A DNA stretch of 64,000 nt. It comes from Comamonadaceae bacterium (lineage in GTDB: Bacteria > Pseudomonadota > Gammaproteobacteria > Burkholderiales > Burkholderiaceae_C). A program made the position numbers and the translations under genes. This document shows, one piece after another, positions 1 to 8,191 of the stretch. The stretch is from contig JAAFIW010000001.1 of NCBI GenBank assembly GCA_013297875.1, positions 372,001 to 436,000 of the forward strand, given 5' to 3'. Under the pieces are notes generated by a model that saw only the letters and a list, made by a program, of their open reading frames with translations, had not been told where the DNA came from and ran no database searches. Position 1 is the first letter of the stretch, and every line of letters begins with the position of its first letter.

Positions 1-204
1 GACGTGAAAGCCTCGCTGGATCCGGTGGTGGCCGAGTTGATCCGGCTGTATGGCACAGACGTGTTGATGCTGCTGGGCCCGCCTGGCGCCAAGGCTGACA
101 AAGAGCGCATCTGCCAGATGGAAGCCGCCTTCATCCGCCTGGCCACGCGCCTGCCGCCTGACGAAGCGGGGCGGTTGATTCGCTTTCTGCGCTCCAAGGC
201 CTGA
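1..204 (+). CDS. C-terminal end of an unidentified protein (5' truncated by window)
   Basis: The reading frame is open from the first base and ends with a TGA at 202-204. A GTG at position 4 could start a 66-residue protein, but no ribosome-binding site can be judged at the edge, so this is more likely the tail of a longer gene. The visible part is mostly helical in composition, has no cysteine-based motif apart from one Cys, and ends in a basic tail (RFLRSKA). I do not recognise the family. Confidence 0.5.
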   Translation, partial: DVKASLDPVVAELIRLYGTDVLMLLGPPGAKADKERICQMEAAFIRLATRLPPDEAGRLIRFLRSKA

Positions 205-278
205 GCATCCCCTTGCCGGGTGCCTTCTCCAAGTAAGCTAAATTTGTTACTGTGGCGGTTTTTCACGAGAGGCCCAGC

Positions 279-1202
279 ATGAAATTGGCAAAGTACGTTG
301 CGCGCAGCGCAGGTGTTCTGTGTGCGCTTGGTTTGGCGGTGCTGGCGGCACCTGCGCTTGCCCAAAACAAGATGGTGTTCAAGTCGCTGGCCGACCTGGA
401 CACCTGTGCCAGCAAAAACGCTTACGACACCGGCGTATGCCTGGAGCCACTACATGCCTATGCCAAAGCCCATCCCAAAGAGCTGTTTGCGATTGGCAAA
501 AGAGCCCGCCTGCAATTCAAGCATTGGGTGGCCCTGGAATTTTTCGAACCTGCGTTGGGCAAGTCACCCAGTGCCGCCCAGTGCGCCGACGAAGACGTCG
601 GGCTGGCTGTGATTTCCGGTCTGGCAACGCCCACAGGCGACGCGCCCCAGACGGCTGCATTACGGGTTTTCAGCGGTGCCTGTTTTGCTGCACTGCGGCC
701 GGCCATTGAAAAAGAAGTGGTGGCCAGCAAGGGCGCGGGTTACATCGCCCGGCATGCCTGCCCCGTGCTGGCGGCCAAAGGTGCCAGCCTGCCCGCCTGC
801 GAGCCCAAACCAGAAGTGGCTGCACCGCCAGCCAAGCCTGATGTGTTGCCTGTGGTCGATCTGGCAACGGCCAAATTTGCCTTGATCAAGGTATTCGTCG
901 GCAGCGAAGGCGTGCGCATGACGATGGCCGACATTCCAGCCGTGCCAGGCGCTTTTGCGATTCGGGTGGATGGTGTGCGGGGCGACTTCAACGGCAAAAC
1001 CCAAGTGCACCAACAAACCCCAGGCGGCACCGGCTTTGACTACTGGACACTGATGGAGGGCAAGCGCTGGACCACGCTGGTCGAGCGTGGCGGCAGCTTC
1101 AAAAACTACCAGCTGTACGTGCCGGGAACCCGCGACGGTATTCCCGTGAGCTACAGCGACCGGGACTCCAAAGCGGCCAGCGAAGCGACTTTGCGAAAGT
1201 AG
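279..1202 (+). CDS. Hypothetical exported protein
   Basis: A 307-residue protein. I chose the ATG at 279, not the in-frame GTG at 252, because AGAGG lies 6-10 bases upstream and the protein then begins with a clean Sec signal peptide (MKLAKYVARSAG, hydrophobic core, cleavage after APALA). The mature part has about seven cysteines and a Pro/Ala-rich linker near residues 180-195 (PEVAAPPAKPDV), then a C-terminal beta-rich part. It is probably periplasmic. I recognise no family. Its stop TAG overlaps the GTG start of the next gene, so the two are probably translated together. Confidence 0.7.
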   Translation: MKLAKYVARSAGVLCALGLAVLAAPALAQNKMVFKSLADLDTCASKNAYDTGVCLEPLHAYAKAHPKELFAIGKRARLQFKHWVALEFFEPALGKSPSAAQCADEDVGLAVISGLATPTGDAPQTAALRVFSGACFAALRPAIEKEVVASKGAGYIARHACPVLAAKGASLPACEPKPEVAAPPAKPDVLPVVDLATAKFALIKVFVGSEGVRMTMADIPAVPGAFAIRVDGVRGDFNGKTQVHQQTPGGTGFDYWTLMEGKRWTTLVERGGSFKNYQLYVPGTRDGIPVSYSDRDSKAASEATLRK

Positions 1203-1870
1203 TGTTGCCACAAGACCGGTGGCGGCTTGCCTGGACGGGTGTGGGTGCAAGCGGCGACGGCGTTGCGGTGTTGCAGGCACTGCAAGCGCGCTACAGCGAA
1301 CCGCACCGCAAGTACCACACCCTGCAACATTTGGCGGAATGTCTGGCATGGCTTGACACCGCGCAGGTACTTGCAGAGCACCCACACGAAGTGGCGCTGG
1401 CGCTGTGGTTTCATGACGCGATTTACGAGGTGCATGTACAGACTGGGGTATCAGGTAACGAAGCGCGCAGCGCAGAGTGGGCAGTTAGCGCCTTGGCGCA
1501 AGCCGGTGTGGCGACACCGTCGGTAGCCCGCATCGAATCCCTGATCATGGCCACTTGCCACACCGCGCTACCCGTGACGCCAGACGAGCAGGTGCTGGTG
1601 GACATTGACCTGTCTATTCTGGGTGCAGATCCGCAGCGCTTTGCACAGTACGAGCAGCAAATCCGCGACGAATACGCGCATGTGCCTGACCCGGTTTTCA
1701 AGCCCAAGCGCCGCGAAATCCTGAGCGGGTTCCTGGCCAGGCCCCGCATCTATGCGACGGCTTATTTTTACGACGAGCTGGAGGCCAGGGCGCGTGAAAA
1801 TCTACGCACGAGCCTGTTTGCGGGGCCGTTGGCCCGCATATTTCACGCACCTACCCATCCAGGCGGCTAA
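1202..1870 (+). CDS. Predicted metal-dependent HD-superfamily phosphohydrolase
   Basis: 222 residues, the usual size of the small family of predicted metal-dependent hydrolases with an HD fold (COG4339 type). Visible motifs are YHTLQH (residues 38-43), the HD pair in WFHDAIY (69-75), a conserved TCH in MATCHTA, and DIDLSILG, with KPKRREIL and a Pro-Arg-Ile-Tyr stretch typical of the family C-terminus. Metal binding would come from the His/Asp set. The substrate is unknown. The GTG start overlaps the TAG stop of the upstream exported-protein gene (TAGTG). The 3' end overlaps the convergent HNH gene by 20 bases. Confidence 0.75.
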   Translation: MLPQDRWRLAWTGVGASGDGVAVLQALQARYSEPHRKYHTLQHLAECLAWLDTAQVLAEHPHEVALALWFHDAIYEVHVQTGVSGNEARSAEWAVSALAQAGVATPSVARIESLIMATCHTALPVTPDEQVLVDIDLSILGADPQRFAQYEQQIRDEYAHVPDPVFKPKRREILSGFLARPRIYATAYFYDELEARARENLRTSLFAGPLARIFHAPTHPGG

Positions 1871-2756
1871 TCAGATTGACCGCGTGCTGAAAATACTGTT
1901 GTGCCAGCGCCTGGTCGGCAGCAAATGTGCTCTGGAAGGCGCGGGAACACGCTGAATGCGGCGCGCGCGGCGAGGTGGCCAGCGCCATCACGGCCTGCGC
2001 GTCATTGAAGTCCGGATGGGCGGGGCCCTGTGCAATGGCCCGCAGCGGGAAGTACAGCGCTTTCAAAATCCTGGCGCGCTCCTCCGCAAGATCCTCGCTG
2101 TTCAGTGCAAAAAAGTCGATGGTCACTTCGGCGCGTTCGCGCTTGAACCCTCGGCTTGCAACAGGCTTGGGCACCACGCCGGCAAAAGTAATCAAGTTGG
2201 CCGGGTCGTCATCCAGGCGGCCAAGCGGAAAGATCAGAAATGCTTTTTCAGACTTCATCCTGGCCGGATCGTCCGCTTGAAGTTGGCGCGCGGCCCGTGC
2301 CGGAAAAAAGTCAGATTTCAACGACTGGTTGCAGCGCGCGCATGCGGTGCAGTAGTTCAGTGGCTCAAAAGCCAGCCGTGCATAGCCCTGATCGTCGTGC
2401 GCCGACCCCAAAGGAAATCCGTAGGTTTTTAGCTGGCCATCAGTCACCAGATGTTTGTGCATGGTTTTGTGGGGCCATGCGCGCAGTCGGGATTTGGGGC
2501 GGAAGTGCTCCACGTCGTGCTCCCGGTTGCCATAGGGCGGCCCGGCCAACTTGCGCTCGCAGTAGGCGCATTTGTTGGCTTGCAGCTTCATGTAAACGGG
2601 CTTGATGTCACCCCAGCCTTCACCATCGAGCGCTTTGTCGTAGCGTCCCCGGGCGGTGATTGCCAGCGTTTTGGCCTGTGCGGTGGCTCGCCACTGGGGC
2701 TTCTCCGCGTCAATCAAGGCCAGCAGAGCGGGCCGGTCAATGTCGTAGCGCACCAT
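1851..2756 (-). CDS. ptuB: HNH endonuclease, PtuB-like (Septu-type defence effector)
   Basis: 301 residues. The HNH/zinc core is clear: CAYC (C63, C66), the catalytic EHDVEHFRPKSR block (79-90), then CTACARCN (C136, C139, C142) followed by QSLKSDFFP. This CxxC...EHFRPK...CxxCN..K..FP order is that of the TIGR02646/PtuB nuclease family, which pairs with a PtuA ATPase in Septu systems and in retron Ec78. AGGAGGG lies 9 bases before the ATG. It is downstream of the ATPase gene with a 45-base gap and the two are probably cotranscribed. The first ~50 residues are not recognised. Defence function is inferred from the pair, not shown. Confidence 0.72.
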   Translation of the reverse strand: MVRYDIDRPALLALIDAEKPQWRATAQAKTLAITARGRYDKALDGEGWGDIKPVYMKLQANKCAYCERKLAGPPYGNREHDVEHFRPKSRLRAWPHKTMHKHLVTDGQLKTYGFPLGSAHDDQGYARLAFEPLNYCTACARCNQSLKSDFFPARAARQLQADDPARMKSEKAFLIFPLGRLDDDPANLITFAGVVPKPVASRGFKRERAEVTIDFFALNSEDLAEERARILKALYFPLRAIAQGPAHPDFNDAQAVMALATSPRAPHSACSRAFQSTFAADQALAQQYFQHAVNLISRLDG

Positions 2757-2801
2757 GGGTCAGCCCTCCTGCTTGATGTGTCCTGATTTATGCATCCTGC
2801 T

Positions 2802-4079
2802 TCATACGTCCGCACTCGCGCCCGACAGCTCGCGCATGTAGGCCAGCGAAGCCTGCACATCACCGCCACGCACCTTGTCGGTCAGGCTACGCAGCCGCTG
2901 CTCGGTGTCCACGCTGCGGGTCGAATCAAGGCCAAAGTAGGGGCTGCGCAGAATCTGATCCACCGAACGCCCTTTGATGGATTCATTGAGCGCATCCACC
3001 GAGGTTCCATCGTCATGTGCCTGTAACACGCGCACCTGCTGGCGCGGCAGGCTGGCGGCCACCAGGGGGCTGTGTGACGTGACGACAAACTGCATGAACG
3101 GCAAGGCGCTGGCCAGCATGGGCAGCACATTGCGCTGCCACTGCGGATGCAGATGCAGGTCAATCTCGTCCACCAGCACAATGCCCTGGGTCTCATCGAG
3201 TCGGTGGCCGCTGGCCGCACCGAGCGTCAGGTGGTACATCAGGTCAGCCACCCAGCCGATGTAGGCACGGTAGCCATCTGACAGCGCGCCAAATGGCACC
3301 GAGGTGCCATTGATGCGGAACAGAAAATCGGTACCGTTTTCTGTTTCTTGTGGTTTGGGCAGAAAACTGCAACCCTCGGGCAGCAGTTTGTTGATCAGGG
3401 TTGCCACCTGCTTGGCGCGACCGGGGTTGCGTGCCTGGTAGGCCGGCAGCCAGAAAGACAAGGGCACCAGGGTCACACCCTCTTCAAACAGCCCGGCCAC
3501 GCGCTGATAACGGGGTGCCCGGCTCTTGCTGCGGGCCGACATGTCCACCGAGCTGGCTGCCTCGATCCGCCGGGTGGCACCGTAGCCAAACACAAGATAG
3601 TGCGACAGATCACCCTGAAACAAGGCCTGGCGGTAGCGTTCACCTGCATCGGTCGGCGCATCGGTTGCCGCCGCGCCCGCTATGTGGGCACTTGATTTCC
3701 CAATCCGCTCGCGCCGCTGCACACCGGTGCCCCAGCGCTCGATGGCACAGGTCAGCGCCAGCACCGTGCCCGCAGCAAACTCCTTGTGCGCGTCTTGCGC
3801 CGTTAGCGCAACCCGCGCCGTCAGTTCGGCCAGCGCGGGTTTATCGCTGCTGGAGCGCAGCCGGTTGCTGACCAATCGGTAAGGCAGGAAGCCGGACTCT
3901 GCCAGGCTGGGGCCCAGGCAGGCCAGCGCAATCGCTCGAAGAATGCTGGTTTTGCCAGCGCCATTGCCACCCAGCAGCAGCGTGATCAAACCGCCACCGG
4001 CCGGTGGCGCAGGCAGGAAATCGACCTCGGTGAAGGCGATGGACCGCAAGTTGCGGACGGAGATGTGTTGCACATACAT
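2802..4079 (-). CDS. ptuA: AAA/ABC-type ATPase, PtuA-like (Septu-type)
   Basis: 425 residues from the ATG at 4079, chosen because AAGGA sits about 9 bases upstream and the protein then starts directly with the family opening (MYVQHISVRNLRSI). An upstream in-frame start at 4223 would add a low-complexity leader and cross an inverted repeat. Walker A is GGNGAGKT (37-44); Walker B LVDEIDLHLHP is near residue 300, followed by the H-loop VTSHSPLVA near 333. This is the OLD/AAA_21/PtuA style of ATPase with a long insertion between the nucleotide motifs. With the HNH gene it forms a candidate two-gene defence module. No reverse transcriptase, so not a retron as it stands. Confidence 0.72.
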   Translation of the reverse strand: MYVQHISVRNLRSIAFTEVDFLPAPPAGGGLITLLLGGNGAGKTSILRAIALACLGPSLAESGFLPYRLVSNRLRSSSDKPALAELTARVALTAQDAHKEFAAGTVLALTCAIERWGTGVQRRERIGKSSAHIAGAAATDAPTDAGERYRQALFQGDLSHYLVFGYGATRRIEAASSVDMSARSKSRAPRYQRVAGLFEEGVTLVPLSFWLPAYQARNPGRAKQVATLINKLLPEGCSFLPKPQETENGTDFLFRINGTSVPFGALSDGYRAYIGWVADLMYHLTLGAASGHRLDETQGIVLVDEIDLHLHPQWQRNVLPMLASALPFMQFVVTSHSPLVAASLPRQQVRVLQAHDDGTSVDALNESIKGRSVDQILRSPYFGLDSTRSVDTEQRLRSLTDKVRGGDVQASLAYMRELSGASADV

Positions 4080-4104
4080 GGCGGGCATCCTTGGCGTGAT
4101 GGGC

Positions 4105-4342
4105 GATGATCCTAGAAACAGCAGTTGGACGCGCCCAAGTGAGCTGTCATGGGGTGGGCTGGCAAGGCGTGACGACGCAGGCTCTTGCCTGCTAGGAGGA
4201 GCAACGCAGCCAGCGCGCGCCATGACAGCTCAATTGGGTGCGTAGCGTTGTCACCCAGTTGGTGAGCTCGTTCAACGCTACAAGTATTCGATTTCATTTG
4301 TAAAAGTTACCGGGATAAGCGGTCAACTGCTGTTTCTAGGAT
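4105..4342. repeat. Nested inverted repeats upstream of the Septu-like pair
   Basis: The 405-base stretch between the ATPase and ArfB (4080-4484) has no convincing gene. It holds CAACTGCTGTTTCTAGGAT at 4324-4342 whose exact complement is at 4109-4127; a 12-bp perfect inverted repeat (4140-4151 with 4221-4232) that extends to 19 of 21 positions; and, inside the right arm, GTAGCGTTG (4242-4250) pairing with CAACGCTAC (4273-4281) around an inner TCACC/GGTGA stem with a 5-base loop. The arms look like one long inverted repeat with about 80 bp inserted in one arm. It could fold as an RNA or be a remnant mobile element. Confidence 0.6.
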
Positions 4343-4405
4343 AACAAGCACCGCGAAAACCACTGCGGGCGGCGGTGTTGCGCGCAGTGCGTCCAAGTCA
4401 AGGAA

Positions 4406-4467
4406 TCAAGGTCAAACCGGCCACCAGCCCCTTTATATATTGCTCAAGCAGCTATATTATTTGTAGC
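4406..4467 (-). repeat. Dispersed ~65-bp repeat (ATAGCTGCTTGAGCA family), reverse copy
   Basis: Core TGCTCAAGCAGCTAT at 4441-4455, with the flanking conserved blocks TCAAACCGGCCACCAGCCC before it and GTAGC after it. It lies just beyond the stop codon of the arfB-like gene. Confidence 0.85.
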
Positions 4468-4484
4468 AATTTATCTCTGGTGCC

Positions 4485-4907
4485 CTAATCGCTGCCCGAC
4501 ACCGGCCCCCGCAGCCGCTTCACATCGCCCCGCGCCACCTTGCCTTCCACCCGCTTGCGCTTGGCGCTTGCGCTTGGCTTGGTGGCTTTGCGCGGTTTGG
4601 GTGGGGTGGCCACGCTGTCGACCAGCGCCTGCAGACGGGCCAGGGCGTCGGCCCGGTTTTGCTCCTGGCTGCGGGTGGTCTGGGCCTTGATGACGACCAC
4701 GCCGCCGTCGGTGATGCGCTGGTCGCCCAGGGCCAGCAGGCGCTCTTTGATGGCGTCGGGCAGCGACGATTGGGCAATATCGAAGCGCAGGTGAATGGCG
4801 CTGGAGACCTTGTTGACGTTTTGCCCACCCGCGCCCTGGGCGCGGATCGCGGTGAACGTCACCTCACTTTCCTGAACGGTGAAAGACGTCACTGAGCCGC
4901 GCCCCAT
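4485..4907 (-). CDS. arfB: Alternative ribosome-rescue factor / peptidyl-tRNA hydrolase ArfB
   Basis: 140 residues, the usual ArfB (YaeJ) length. The catalytic release-factor loop GAGGQNVNKVSSAI is present with GGQ at 27-29, and the C-terminus is a strongly basic tail (KPRKATKPSASAKRKR, then KRLRG) of the kind that enters the empty mRNA channel of stalled ribosomes. It hydrolyses peptidyl-tRNA on non-stop ribosomes. The start overlaps the 3' end of the Hsp70-like gene by 19 bases on the same strand, indicating cotranscription with it. Confidence 0.92.
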   Translation of the reverse strand: MGRGSVTSFTVQESEVTFTAIRAQGAGGQNVNKVSSAIHLRFDIAQSSLPDAIKERLLALGDQRITDGGVVVIKAQTTRSQEQNRADALARLQALVDSVATPPKPRKATKPSASAKRKRVEGKVARGDVKRLRGPVSGSD

Positions 4908-6139
4908 ACCAAACCAGCCGCCACACCGCCCAGCAAATCACCCTGCACCAGCGGCGTGCCAGGAAACGCGTCGCGCAGGGCCTGCTGGAACGGCGTGAGC
5001 GCCGATGAGCCGCCGGTCAAGTAAGTGGCATCCAACGCGCCCGCCTCCAAGCCCGCACTCGCCACGCAGTCGCGCGCGCACTGCACCACGCGTTGCAGTT
5101 GCAGGTGCAGGTGCTCGCCCAGGTGCGTGGCGCTCAAGGATGTGTGTAGGCCGGTTTCCAGGTAGGCCAGGTCCAGGGTGGCGGCAAGGCCGTGGGTGCT
5201 GGCGGCAATCTTGGCCTGCTCTACGTCGCTGGCCAGGTGATGGCCCAGGCGTTCGTGTAGCACGCGCATCAAGCGCTGGTGCAGGCGCACATCGGCATAG
5301 TCGGGGCTCAGGGCCTGCGCCTCGCGCAGCGCGCGGGGCTGGTAGCGCCAGTGAATCAGGTGCCAGGTGGCCAGGTCAAAAAACACGCTGCTGGGCACCT
5401 CGCGCTGCAAGGGGCCGATGTGGCGAAAACCCAGCAGCGGCATGACACGCTCCAGGCTGAGTTTGTGGTCAAAGTCGGTGCCGCCGATGTGAATGCCGCG
5501 CGTGGCCAGGATGTCTTGCGTGCGGTCGGTGGCGTTCTTTTTCTGCGGCGACAGGCGCAGCACACTGAAATCGCTGGTGCCACCGCCAATGTCGGCCACC
5601 AGCACCAGCGCCTCCTGCGTGATGCGCCGCTCGTAGTCCAGCGCAGCGGCAATCGGCTCCAGCTGAAAGCTGATGTCGGGCAGGCCCGCCGCTTGCGCGG
5701 CTTGCAGCAGCATGGCTTGGGCCAGCGCGTCGCGCTGCGGGTCGTCGTCGACAAAGTGCACCGGGCGGCCCATCACCACGCGGGTGACGGCCGTGCCCAT
5801 TTGGTCCTCGGCACGGTGTTTGAGCTCGGCCAGAAACACGGTGATGATGTCCAGAAACCGCATGGCCTGGCCATTCACCTCGGTGTGCTCCAGCACCAGC
5901 GAGCTGCCCAGCAGACTTTTCAGTGAGCGCATCAAGCGCCCGGGCGTGCCCGCCAGGTAGTGGCTGACCGCGTCGCGGCCAAAATGGGTGCTGCGGTCTT
6001 CGGCATTGAAGAAAATTGCCGTGGGCAGTGACGTGGCCTTGCCCTCCAGCGCAATGGGCTGCGCGTGGGTTGAGGTGGGCGTGATCCAGCTGGCGGCGCT
6101 GTTGGAAGTGCCAAAGTCAATGCCGAGGGTGGCGGACAT
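4889..6139 (-). CDS. Hsp70-family ATPase (YegD-like, actin-fold only)
   Basis: 416 residues from the ATG at 6139 (a TTG one codon upstream is possible). The actin/Hsp70 nucleotide-binding signature is clear: phosphate-1 GIDFGTSNSAAS, phosphate-2 LVADIGGGTSDFSVL, and the adenosine motif YLTGGSSALTPF near the C-terminus. The protein ends there, so it lacks the DnaK substrate-binding domain and lid; this is the size and layout of YegD-type Hsp70 homologues, whose clients are unknown. The arfB gene follows with a 19-base overlap. Confidence 0.88.
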   Translation of the reverse strand: MSATLGIDFGTSNSAASWITPTSTHAQPIALEGKATSLPTAIFFNAEDRSTHFGRDAVSHYLAGTPGRLMRSLKSLLGSSLVLEHTEVNGQAMRFLDIITVFLAELKHRAEDQMGTAVTRVVMGRPVHFVDDDPQRDALAQAMLLQAAQAAGLPDISFQLEPIAAALDYERRITQEALVLVADIGGGTSDFSVLRLSPQKKNATDRTQDILATRGIHIGGTDFDHKLSLERVMPLLGFRHIGPLQREVPSSVFFDLATWHLIHWRYQPRALREAQALSPDYADVRLHQRLMRVLHERLGHHLASDVEQAKIAASTHGLAATLDLAYLETGLHTSLSATHLGEHLHLQLQRVVQCARDCVASAGLEAGALDATYLTGGSSALTPFQQALRDAFPGTPLVQGDLLGGVAAGLVWGAAQ

Positions 6140-6154
6140 CAAAAAACAGGGTGG

Positions 6155-6217
6155 TTGAAGGTCAAATCGGGCATATGCCCAGGTGAATACTGCTCAAGCA
6201 GCTACTAAAAATGTAGC
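6155..6217 (-). repeat. Dispersed ~65-bp repeat, reverse copy
   Basis: Core TGCTCAAGCAGCTA at 6191-6204, with TTGAAGGTCAAATCGGGC upstream and TGTAGC downstream. It fills the divergent interval between the Hsp70-like gene and the binding-protein gene, so the promoters of both must lie in or beside it. Confidence 0.8.
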
Positions 6218-6330
6218 AATTTTTATTCGCAGGCGGGGTCGTACTGTAACCAGCACCCGTAAAAGTCCTCTTGCTGGATCACGGCCTTCTCCTCTAATCT
6301 TTGCAATTTGACACAATTGGAGAGTACGTT

Positions 6331-7527
6331 ATGCGTTCGTGGATTGTTTCGGCGGTCGCCGGTTTGGCTGCCGCCCTGTCGCTGGGGGTGGCGGCACAAA
6401 CGGCGGGCGTGCCGGTCAAGGTGGGGCTGATCGGGCCCTTCACCGGCCCGTCGTCCGACTTTGGCATTCCGATGAAAAACGGCATTGAGCTGGCCATTCG
6501 GGAGATCAATGCGGTGGGCGGCTACCTGGGCAGGCCTTTGCAACTGGTGATCAAAGACGACCAGGGCAACCCGGACGTCGGGCTCAAAGGTGCCCAGGAG
6601 TTGCTGGCTGACGGCGTGGTGGCCACGATTGGTTTTTGCAACACTGGCGTGGCCATGAAATCGCTGGAGGTGTTTCAAACCGCGCAGAAGCCGCTAATCG
6701 TGCCCTGTGCCACCGGCACGCCGATCACCGCTAAGTTCCCGGCGGCAGACAGCTACATCTTTCGCACCTCGGCCAAAGACGCGATTCAAGCGCCGTTTGT
6801 GGTGGAAGACATCGTCAAACGCGGCTGGACACGGGTGGCGATTTTTGCGGACACCACCGGCTATGGCGAAGCCGGTCTGAAAGACGTGGAAGCGGCCTTG
6901 GCAGCCAAGAACCTCAAAGCCGTTTACGTGGGTCGCTTTGCATTGGGTGTGAAAGACCTGCAAACCGAGTTAAAGGCCGCGCGCGATGCCGGAGCCAACG
7001 TGGTGTTCAGCTACACCGTGGGGCCAGAAAACGCGGTGATTGCACTGGGCCGCAAGGAGCTGAAATGGGCCGTGCCTCAGGTGGGAGCCTGGCCGCTGTC
7101 GTTTCCGTTCTTTATCGACGGTGCCAAAGACGCCGCTGACGGCGCATTGATGGCGCAGACCTTTATTGCCGAGCCCAGTAACGAACGCCGTGCCGCATTT
7201 CTGAGCGCCTATGCACGCAAACACCAGAAAAAAATGGCCGTGCCCATGGCCGCCGCGCAGGGCTACGACACCACCTACCTGCTGGCTTACGCGATGTTTG
7301 GCATCCGCGATGGCAACCTGAACGGCCCCGCCATGAAAACCGCGCTGGAAAACATCTCCCGCGTGTTTTACGGTGTGGTGGCCACCTACGAAAAGCCGTT
7401 TTCCCGCGCCGACAAAGATGCCCTCACGCAAAACATGTTGGTGATGGGCAAGGTGCAAGGCGGTGTGGTGACGTTTGCGTATCCGGAAGACGCCAAGCGC
7501 AATTTGCAGGTGCAGCGCAAGCAGTAG
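6331..7527 (+). CDS. Branched-chain-amino-acid-type ABC transporter substrate-binding protein (orphan)
   Basis: 398 residues from the ATG at 6331 (GGAGAG about 7 bases upstream; an in-frame ATG at 6301 is less likely). A Sec signal peptide (MRSWIVSAVAGLAAALSLG...AAQT) precedes a type-1 periplasmic-binding-protein fold: VKVGLIGPFTGPSSDFG, then ELAIREINAVGGYLGRPLQLVIKDDQGNP, typical of Peripla_BP_6/LivK proteins. These bind amino acids, amides or aromatic acids in the periplasm. No permease or ATPase gene is next to it, so it either serves a transporter encoded elsewhere or supplies alternative specificity. The ligand cannot be read from the sequence. Confidence 0.88.
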   Translation: MRSWIVSAVAGLAAALSLGVAAQTAGVPVKVGLIGPFTGPSSDFGIPMKNGIELAIREINAVGGYLGRPLQLVIKDDQGNPDVGLKGAQELLADGVVATIGFCNTGVAMKSLEVFQTAQKPLIVPCATGTPITAKFPAADSYIFRTSAKDAIQAPFVVEDIVKRGWTRVAIFADTTGYGEAGLKDVEAALAAKNLKAVYVGRFALGVKDLQTELKAARDAGANVVFSYTVGPENAVIALGRKELKWAVPQVGAWPLSFPFFIDGAKDAADGALMAQTFIAEPSNERRAAFLSAYARKHQKKMAVPMAAAQGYDTTYLLAYAMFGIRDGNLNGPAMKTALENISRVFYGVVATYEKPFSRADKDALTQNMLVMGKVQGGVVTFAYPEDAKRNLQVQRKQ

Positions 7528-7572
7528 TGACTTTGGCGACTTGACGTGCTGACAAGGCAGCGCCCTTGCGCG

Positions 7573-8127
7573 TCAGGCAGTTGGATTCAGGGTGTAGAAA
7601 ACATCTGTGCGCAAAACGTACTTGACACCCTCGTGGACAGCTGAACCTTGGTGCCTGCGTCGATGCGGAAAGGCCAGCGCCATGCCTCTCGCCGGTTTTA
7701 CCGACTCCCATCCGAATTCGGTGTGACCACCGCGGAAGTCGTCATTTAAATAAATCATGAAGGTCAGAACGCTTTCCTCGCCCGAGCTCTTGCGCACCGT
7801 TCCGTCAAAGTGCCAAGCGAACTGCTGCTGTTTTTCGTAGCGGTAGTAACGAAAGCGTTCATTGAATCCGCAGTGCAACCAGCCAGGCTCCTCGTTGGGT
7901 AGCAGCACCTTGGCGCGCGCATACAAGCTTGACGCAAGGTCATAGTTATCAAAGATGATGCGGTCGTTGCTCCGCGCGTCCTTGAACAGCCGTTCCCCAT
8001 CTTCTGTTCGGATCGCCGCCTCCGAATAGCCCATTGACTCGCTTTGTTCGATGAAGTTGGCGCATTCTTTTGCCGACAGGAACTCATCGATGGTGAAAAT
8101 CCCGGCCCCTAGACGATTGAGTTGCAT
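7573..8127 (-). CDS. 2-oxoglutarate/Fe(II)-dependent oxygenase, prolyl-4-hydroxylase-like
   Basis: 184 residues. The double-stranded beta-helix iron triad is visible as HFD in FAWHFDGTVRKS, a distal His in SAVHEGVKYVLRTDVFY, and the 2-oxoglutarate-binding Arg/Lys in the same strand (KYVLR). The order YRYEKQQQFAWHFD...SVLTFMIYLNDDFRGGHTEF matches the P4Hc-type domain. It would hydroxylate a protein or small molecule using 2-oxoglutarate and oxygen. No signal peptide, so cytoplasmic. It converges on the upstream binding-protein gene with a 45-base gap and has no obvious operon partner. Confidence 0.85.
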   Translation of the reverse strand: MQLNRLGAGIFTIDEFLSAKECANFIEQSESMGYSEAAIRTEDGERLFKDARSNDRIIFDNYDLASSLYARAKVLLPNEEPGWLHCGFNERFRYYRYEKQQQFAWHFDGTVRKSSGEESVLTFMIYLNDDFRGGHTEFGWESVKPARGMALAFPHRRRHQGSAVHEGVKYVLRTDVFYTLNPTA

Positions 8128-8191
8128 GGTCAGAGTCTACTGATCCTGTTGGCGAGTTCTGAGGTTTGCCCATTCGATTCGCTACAGCAAC

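Noticed and set aside
4242-4281. An integron attC site within the nested hairpins
   Set aside because: Neither end fits the RYYYAAC/GTTRRRY boxes well.
4080-4484. A retron next to the PtuAB-like genes
   Set aside because: No reverse transcriptase motif (YxDD) in any frame nearby; only the structured non-coding stretch remains, so a retron cannot be claimed.
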